NCBI RefSeq assembly: GCF_018143015.1
Contig: NC_054743.1
Coordinates: forward strand, 37,838,922-37,902,921
Length of the DNA stretch: 64,000 nucleotides
Origin: Lytechinus variegatus
Taxonomy: Eukaryota > Echinodermata > Echinoidea > Temnopleuroida > Toxopneustidae
Direction of reading: 5' to 3'
Shown here piece after piece: positions 57,722 to 64,000 of the stretch. Below the pieces are notes generated by a model, which was given only the letters and a program-made list of their open reading frames with translations, had not been told where the DNA came from and did no database searches. How positions within the stretch are numbered: position 1 is the first letter of the stretch; the number at the start of each line of letters is the position of its first letter. A program made the translations under genes and the position numbers.

Positions 57722-58046
57722 AAGGGCGGAAATCACCCCCAAAGTTAGGGGAACCAGTGGCTGGAAAATTTGACATGCAAAAAAAAAGGGCGGGGTTAGC
57801 ATCCCAAATGCCAGGTAATTTCGACCAAAATAAATTTGACAAGCAAAAAAAAAAGAAAGAAAAAACACCCGAAATGAAAGGTCATTTCGACCAAAATACG
57901 TGTTTTATTTCCATTTTGAATGATGTATTTCTTTCCATCGGAAAGACCAAAAGTAGTAGGGGGACGTTTGATAATATGTCCCCCTACTATTTTGGGTAGG
58001 GGCGCGTTCCCCTCCTGTCCCCCTGGGATTTCCGCCCATGCTTATT
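57722..58046. mobile_element. Inverted-repeat element (GGGCGGAAATC ends)
   Basis: Ends AAGGGCGGAAATCACCCCC and GGGGGATTTCCGCCC-like (CTGGGATTTCCGCCCATG). The interior has A-rich runs and TTTGACAAGCAAAAA motifs shared, inverted, with 61.3 kb. Confidence 0.7.
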
Positions 58047-58234
58047 AGATGAGACTGGATTTCCTAAAACTATAATCAAATGTTGACAAATTACAAACTT
58101 GTATTTAGATTCTGGTCAATACAATAATCTTCCTCGCAATCCCCCCCTCTCTCTCTGATGGGAATCAAACTGAGTGGAAACGAATCACAAGTCTCGCGGA
58201 TACGAACAGCTTTCTGACACGACCCCATTTAGGT

Positions 58235-60977
58235 CATTGATTGATTGATTTTATTTGGCAAGTCACCATAACATATATACAGTAGCATTAAAACAACAGG
58301 CTTGCACAGGATGACCCACGAAAGCTCGAAAGCTTATTTCCAGTGGGGTCCTGAATTAAGATAATAAAATGGTTCAATTATACTATTTACATATTAAAAA
58401 TGAAGGAAAAAAATCAGAATTTAGTATTACCAATAAATAATATATATAGACAAGAAATTAGATATATACAAGAATATAACGAAGAAGAAGAAGAAAAGAA
58501 GGAGAAGGAAGAGGAGCAACAGAAGAATAATGGGGACGAGGAGTAGAAGGAGACGGAAGAAACTGATAACGAAGGAAAATAAATAAGGAGAACAACAGCA
58601 AAAACGTTGACGACAATAACAACACGAAGAGGAGAATAGGAAGAGATAAAAGAAATAGAAATAGAAGAAAGAACATATCGAAGCTTCAATCACACTATGT
58701 AAAATACATAATAATACCTGGTAGAGAAGAGAAAAGACCTAGGTCAGTATTCAGGCTTAATCAACCGTATAACATATCATTTGCATCTTCTTTTTGACTC
58801 TCAAGTGAAAGATATTCTTTCAATTTCCTCTTAAAATGCAAAAAGTTTCCTATTTCCTTTATATAATTGGGAAGGGAATTCCAATGTTTTATAGCATTGT
58901 AATAAAAGGAGTTACCAATACTCCCTATCCTTTCTGGTAAGCAAAAGTTGAAATGGCTGTTTCTTGTATTATAGTTATGTATTTCGGTAACGAGATTAAA
59001 GTTTGATCCAATGTAATGGTTCGATCTATTGTGATAGATTTTATGCACGTGGTGCAAAATAAGCTGCTTTGATCTTTTGTTGACTTCAAGAAAACCTGCT
59101 CCAGTGAGTTCGGTATAGCCAACATGGGTTCTGGGACCAGAACAGTTAATGAATCTAACAATTTTATTCTGTATAATTTTCAACTTCTTTTTATCGAGTT
59201 CGCTTATGCCACTATACCAAGCAGGGTTAGCATAGTCAAATAAACTCTGAATAAGTGCAAAACAGAGAATACGCCTTGCTTTTTGATCCATACAACTTTG
59301 ATACCTGTACAAAAATTTCAAACGGGCATTCGCCTTTTTTACGATTGATTCTACTAAAGATGAAAATGAAAGGGAGCTAGTCAACTCAATGCCTAAATAC
59401 TTTACAGATTCTTTCCTCTGAATTATCTTATTATTGTATGATACTTCAAATTCAAATGAAGTTTTATGATTACTTTTAGAACAAAACAGAATGCTTTCGG
59501 TTTTGCCTAAGTGTAACGATAATCTATTATCAGTCATCCAATCGACACATGTAGACAGCTGTTCGCTAAGTTTTTCCTCAACAAATTTTGGGTTGGAATT
59601 TGAACAAAGTAGTACGCTATCATCTGCATACAATAATAATTTACAGCCAGCTTTTATACAAATAGACATGTCATTGATATAAGTTGAAAATAGGATTGGG
59701 CCTAAAATACTTCCCTGTGGAACTCCACACGTTATAGGCATAATTTTGGAACGAATATTGCGAATAGCCACTACTTGATGTCGATTCGACAAGTAGGATT
59801 TGAACCATGCTACAGTAGCCTGGTTAAAACCCAATATTTGTAATTTTTTTAATAAGATGCCGTGATTAACTGTATCAAAAGCTTTTTGAAGATCTAGAAG
59901 TACCATACCAACGAATTGTCCCTTAGAAATATTTGTTCTCAGATAATCAGTCAAGTGAATAAGGCATGTCTCGGTCGAATAGTCATGTCGAAAACCTGAC
60001 TGATATTCGTAAATCATATCAGTTTCTTTAAAATATTTTTCGATCTGAACACATACCGCCTTTTCAAGAATTTTGGATACTATGCTTAAAACACTGATAG
60101 GTCTATAGTTTTCAACAGCAGTTTTATCTTTCTTCTTATGAATAGGAGTTACTTTTGCAATTTTCATATCCTCTGGGAAAGTGCTAGTAAAGATAGATAG
60201 ATTTATCAAGAAATTTAATGGTTTGTACAAACTCTTTGCTCCTTCTTTTAGAAATTTAGCAGGTATCAAATCTAAACCAGTGCTTTTTGATACATTTAAT
60301 TTACGCAACTCATTAAAAATGAATTGATCACTAACAGGTAATAATTCAAATTTATCTTGGCTTATATTTTTTTTTTCATAAAATTCACGAATCTTTTCAC
60401 TGTCTGCACTAAAAATGTCTTTGCAAGATGGAAGTTTATCTACCAACGTAGCTGCGACATTTGTAAAATAGGAATTGAATTCATTGGAAATAGTTATCTT
60501 ATCATGACATAATTCTCCATCAATTGAAACGACTAATTCTTGGTCCTTTCCATTTTTCTTTTTTAATCCCAAACTTTTTAGATTCTGCCAAAGTCTTTTA
60601 GAATCATTTTTATTTTCTTCTATTTTATTTTGAAGGTACTCTAATTTGGCCTTTTTCACCTCTCTTTGAACCATATTTCTTAATTTCTTGTATCTTTTGG
60701 AAAGCGTGTCATAATCCTGATCGCTTAGATTTTTCTTCATTTTTCTATACGCCACATTTCTTTCTCGAATAAGAGAAATAATATCTTTAGTCATCCAGTT
60801 TTCTGATCTCTGTTTAATTCTAATCCGTTTTTGAGGCGCTATCATATTCAACGTTGAAATAAAAGTATTTTGAAAAATTGACCAAGCCTTATTTACGTCA
60901 GTGCATTGGGTTAAATCTGACCAATCAACGGCAGACAATTTAAGATTGAAAGATTCTTCGCTAACAATGGTCGTTTA
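58235..60977 (-). mobile_element. 5'-truncated CR1/Jockey-group LINE
   Basis: The element runs from about 60977, where the frame is cut off by unrelated sequence, through the RT frame and a ~0.5-kb CT-rich 3' UTR (sense) to a tail reading AATAAAATCAATCAATCAATG. A 3' end of AATAAA plus a tetranucleotide microsatellite is typical of CR1/Rex-type LINEs. The frame has no internal stop, suggesting a young insertion. The exact 5' boundary and target duplication were not resolved. Confidence 0.8.
58761..60938 (-). CDS. Non-LTR retrotransposon reverse transcriptase ORF (endonuclease missing)
   Basis: An uninterrupted frame of ~725 codons. It codes for the reverse transcriptase of a LINE in the CR1/Jockey/Rex broad group, which copies element RNA into DNA at the target site. 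Motifs by residue: a pre-RT segment ending RSENWMTKDI (~44-53), NYRPISVLSIVSKILEK (~278-293), VLLDLQKAFDTVNH with Asp349, GVPQGSILGP (~405-414), LLYADD with Asp439/440, and a C-terminal YNTRN...WNSLP region. There is no ATG near the start; the frame opens just after TAA at 60977-60975 and lacks the N-terminal APE endonuclease, so the copy is 5' truncated. No RNase H is seen. Confidence 0.93.
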   Translation of the reverse strand: MSAVDWSDLTQCTDVNKAWSIFQNTFISTLNMIAPQKRIRIKQRSENWMTKDIISLIRERNVAYRKMKKNLSDQDYDTLSKRYKKLRNMVQREVKKAKLEYLQNKIEENKNDSKRLWQNLKSLGLKKKNGKDQELVVSIDGELCHDKITISNEFNSYFTNVAATLVDKLPSCKDIFSADSEKIREFYEKKNISQDKFELLPVSDQFIFNELRKLNVSKSTGLDLIPAKFLKEGAKSLYKPLNFLINLSIFTSTFPEDMKIAKVTPIHKKKDKTAVENYRPISVLSIVSKILEKAVCVQIEKYFKETDMIYEYQSGFRHDYSTETCLIHLTDYLRTNISKGQFVGMVLLDLQKAFDTVNHGILLKKLQILGFNQATVAWFKSYLSNRHQVVAIRNIRSKIMPITCGVPQGSILGPILFSTYINDMSICIKAGCKLLLYADDSVLLCSNSNPKFVEEKLSEQLSTCVDWMTDNRLSLHLGKTESILFCSKSNHKTSFEFEVSYNNKIIQRKESVKYLGIELTSSLSFSSLVESIVKKANARLKFLYRYQSCMDQKARRILCFALIQSLFDYANPAWYSGISELDKKKLKIIQNKIVRFINCSGPRTHVGYTELTGAGFLEVNKRSKQLILHHVHKIYHNRSNHYIGSNFNLVTEIHNYNTRNSHFNFCLPERIGSIGNSFYYNAIKHWNSLPNYIKEIGNFLHFKRKLKEYLSLESQKEDANDMLYG

Positions 60978-61185
60978 ACAATGCATCTGGTGTTTACAAA
61001 GGATTAGTTCGTGAAATATTATATTCTCTCGAATCAGCATTCCATTTGCACTCATCATTATTTACAAACGATTAACACGACTAATTAAGTTTAGGTGTTA
61101 CTAATGTGTGTCATATGGAGATGTGTGTCAAGGATGTCAGATGATTCAATATGCCTTTCATAACTCTTTTGCGGTTCTTGTAGCC

Positions 61186-61446
61186 ACTGGTGGATCCAGG
61201 GAGCACAGCCGGCCCAAGCCCCCCCCCCCCTTGAGAGGCACAATTAAAATTTGTAATGTAAAAAAGGTCGTTAAAACAAAAGTGTGCCCCCACCCTTTCA
61301 AAGTGAAGACCTTTTTTTTTTCTTGTCAAATTTTTCGTGGACGAAATACCCTTCATTTGTGGTAAAAAACCCTTTTTTTGCTTGTCAAAATTTTCCTTGT
61401 CAAAATGTGCCCTCCCCCCCTTTCCAAAAACCTGGATCCGCCTCTG
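61186..61446. mobile_element. Inverted-repeat element (TGGATCCAGG ends)
   Basis: Ends GTGGATCCAGGGAG and CCTGGATCCGCCTC, with long C runs and CTTGTCAAAATTTT motifs. Non-coding; translations over the C runs are artefacts. Confidence 0.7.
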
Positions 61447-64000
61447 CATGTAGCATTTTTACTGTATTGCGTTTCTGCTAGGAAATACTTGATAGTACGG
61501 AAAAAAATCTATACATGATTATAATAAATAAACAAAGGATATTGCAGCTTAAATGAAAAATCATGTATTGCTTTAAAATATGAGTTGCCTTTGAAATAAA
61601 AATTTAAATATCAAACTTCTAAAGGAAATAAATGTGTTGATATTCATCATGTTAATAAATTAAAAATGTATATATACCTATATAATACCTATATGTAAAA
61701 AAAACAGGTCTTCACGGCACGCTGTTAGAATTAGGTGGTTTGGATAAAATTCACCTCCACATTAGTTTCTTCACGGCACTATCAGTTCTATAAAAAAATC
61801 CCTCCAAGCTTTACTTTGACAAATTCTTTCTTTAAAAGAAAGTTAATGTCATTGTTCAGTTTGTAACCATGGTAACTAACAACCACCGAAATGCCAATAA
61901 ATCGAATAAATTACATTTATTGTCGCTACTAAATTGACTTTGAAATTCTAATGGCATAATGCCAAAATGAGGGTACCCACGTATAAGTTATTGTTGTATG
62001 CCACGATGGCTGACCTAAATTCTTTGTTAAAATGGCACAAAGAACCGTAATAATGCGATATCACTGGTGATTCCCCCCCCCCCAAAAAAAAAAAAAAAAA
62101 AAAAATTGAAATCCAGATCATCCCGTCATTACCCCCATCCTGGGGCCAGTTTCATAAGTAGTCATAACTATTGTAACTTTACCAATATGACAACTTACCA
62201 TGGAAAGCTTGATTGTGATTGGCTGCTGAGCCCCGTCATCTCGGTAGTTGCCCAAATCATGATTGGGAGCTCCCCCCCAAAAAAAAAATCAAGACCAAGA
62301 TAAGGAGAGAGAGAGAGAAAAGGAAAGGAAAGAGTGAAATATGATATTATTTTCCGAATTGTAGGCCAAAATCTATCTTTTTTTTAATTTCCTTTTATGG
62401 AAAAAAAAAATCGAAATTTTTGCCTGATAAGCCATATCTGGCCCCCTCAAAATTGTTGCATCATTACGCCCTTGCTGCAAACCATCATGTTATTGCCATG
62501 CATTAAATATGAATTTTAAAGTTATATGGGCCTACAGGCTACAGGTATATAAATACAAATGTTGCGTCTGATATATCTCAGATTTCCTGCACATTTCCGT
62601 TTTATGTACTCCATTCATTGATTTAGAATGCTTGTTATCTATATTTCGTATTTATCGTATGTACCAAGTAAAGGTTGTTCAGATGAGTTGTGTAATTATA
62701 TCAAAGTTTTGTAACATGTCGTGTTTGTGGAATAAAAGCCAAAATGAAAATGAAGTTCATGCCCGTTATCATCGAACAAAGCTTAGTGTAACTTTTTTGG
62801 GGGGTTACACCTGGGCGCCTACCTTACTCCACACGAGGTACTTTTGGTCATCTTAATCGTTCACTGAAGTAAAATTATTCAAAACATTAATTGATTTCTA
62901 CTAACTTTTTTGTTTGTTTATCCTATATTTTCAGAATGCAGGAAAATATAAAGAGAATAATATCGTTGTACATGTTGACTATTTAACAAAATAAAGGCAG
63001 AATCGTTGACGCGTTACCATTGAATATTTTATTGTTATTTTTGCCTTATTTTGAAGAGACAGAAATGCATTGTTTTGGGGAAAATGATAGAAGTAGATTG
63101 AAGTTAACAAATCAACCAGTTCTGGATGAATTGATGGGTTAGTGAATAGTGACTTTGCGGTGTTCTGGTATGCCAACATCACATTCCATTTGTACTTTTT
63201 AATAAAATTAAGGATTAATCGTAAGAATTGATTTAATGTTATCTTTTGTAGACAGAAAGTGCATTCGAGGCTCGAGTCCAACAAGTTCGAAAGATTTTAC
63301 AATAAAGTGATCCAGTTATTGACATTTCCAATGATTTAAATTGTCTCAATTCCAAGGAATGTTCTTATGTCTTCCAAAAAGAAATTAAATACATTCAAAG
63401 AGACAAAATAAAAGTAAAAGAATGAGAGATAGACAACAAACATTCTTAAAAATGAAAATATTGATTTCAAGGTCGGTTGTTCTACGGCATTTTTAGGTTG
63501 TCCCCAAAAGAAATAATACTTCAACCTATTTTGTGTTTTCCTCTCCTGATAATGCGTGGTTTGAATTTGATAATATACACGACGTCACAAAGATAATAGC
63601 GTCAAGTTAAAAGGCACAAAATAATAAATGTTTTGCATACTTTCTGTCCAATTCTTCTCGCCCCCACCCGGTGATCAACGATGCAGAGGTGAAATAAACA
63701 AGGTAATTTTGATAAAAAGATGGATGTGGATACTTCATCAAGCATGAAGTCATTACCTGGATGGAAATTAACCTGAAATTGTTGATCTACATTGGATTGG
63801 TGCTGCTGCTAACAAAGTGAGCTCCTACAACTTTAAAACGAGAGCTCTTGAACTTGACCGAGCTATTGGTTTGTCAGCTTTCTTGCAGCGAAGACGAACT
63901 TTTACTCCCATACGACATTGTTGTGTACAGCAATTGGAGTTCATGATTCGACGAAAGGCAAGCTTCCAGACGTTCATATTGGCTGTGATACAAGCGAATA
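61447..64000. other. Unassigned AT-rich sequence at window end
   Basis: Contains a short inverted-repeat element near 62145-62270, poly(A) runs at 62080-62105, and an open frame from about 63772 to the edge on the plus strand that has no ATG at its start, no acceptor and no domain. No gene is supported. Confidence 0.45.

Noticed and set aside
63772..64000. Open frame of ~76 codons running off the window end, plus strand
   Set aside because: It opens directly after a stop with no acceptor or early ATG; no recognisable domain; too short to separate from chance.
1..64000. CRISPR arrays, operons, prokaryotic or viral genes
   Set aside because: Regular repeats here are satellites, minisatellites and transposon arms; all coding evidence is spliced eukaryotic or LINE.

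Overview
The window looks like nuclear DNA of a marine deuterostome, most likely an echinoderm and probably a sea urchin. This rests on small GT-AG exons in long AT-rich introns, a very high load of foldback/MITE repeats (including an abundant element starting AAAGGACAAGTCCACC that I associate with echinoid genomes), tRNA-derived SINEs ending in (ATT)n, and a non-LTR retrotransposon. No bacterial, organellar or viral features are seen. The species call is inference. || The main gene lies on the minus strand, 52364 down to 24376. I reconstructed 24 exons whose splice phases all agree except for one apparent 1-nt deletion in exon 7. It encodes a TRPA-family (TRPA1-like) cation channel of about 1388 residues: a charged N-terminus, about 14 ankyrin repeats interrupted by a Lys-rich linker, a pre-S1 linker, six membrane segments with the pore motif MMIGELDY, a TRP-like helix and a C-terminal coiled coil. 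A second, tandem TRPA-like gene in the same orientation starts at 18029. Only its first two exons (18029-17856 and 14085-13866) are visible; the rest lies beyond position 1 or has been lost. || Layout: 1-3.9 kb holds a higher-order satellite (three hairpin-bearing monomers per ~861-bp unit) plus a 14-bp minisatellite. 5.4-7.8 kb holds a foldback transposon with arms made of tandem repeats and a candidate 9-bp target duplication. 8.99-9.57 kb is a long-TIR element, and 9.77-10.67 kb is the same satellite in inverted orientation. 10.9-17.8 kb has MITEs, trinucleotide arrays and the two exons of the partial TRPA paralog. 18.0-24.4 kb is intergenic. 24.4-52.4 kb is the full TRPA gene, whose introns carry MITEs, SINEs, microsatellites and another foldback element. 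52.4-58 kb has two copies of the echinoid-type element, one carrying a perfect 287-bp palindrome. 58.2-61.0 kb is a 5'-truncated LINE with an intact reverse transcriptase. 61-64 kb is repeats and unassigned sequence.
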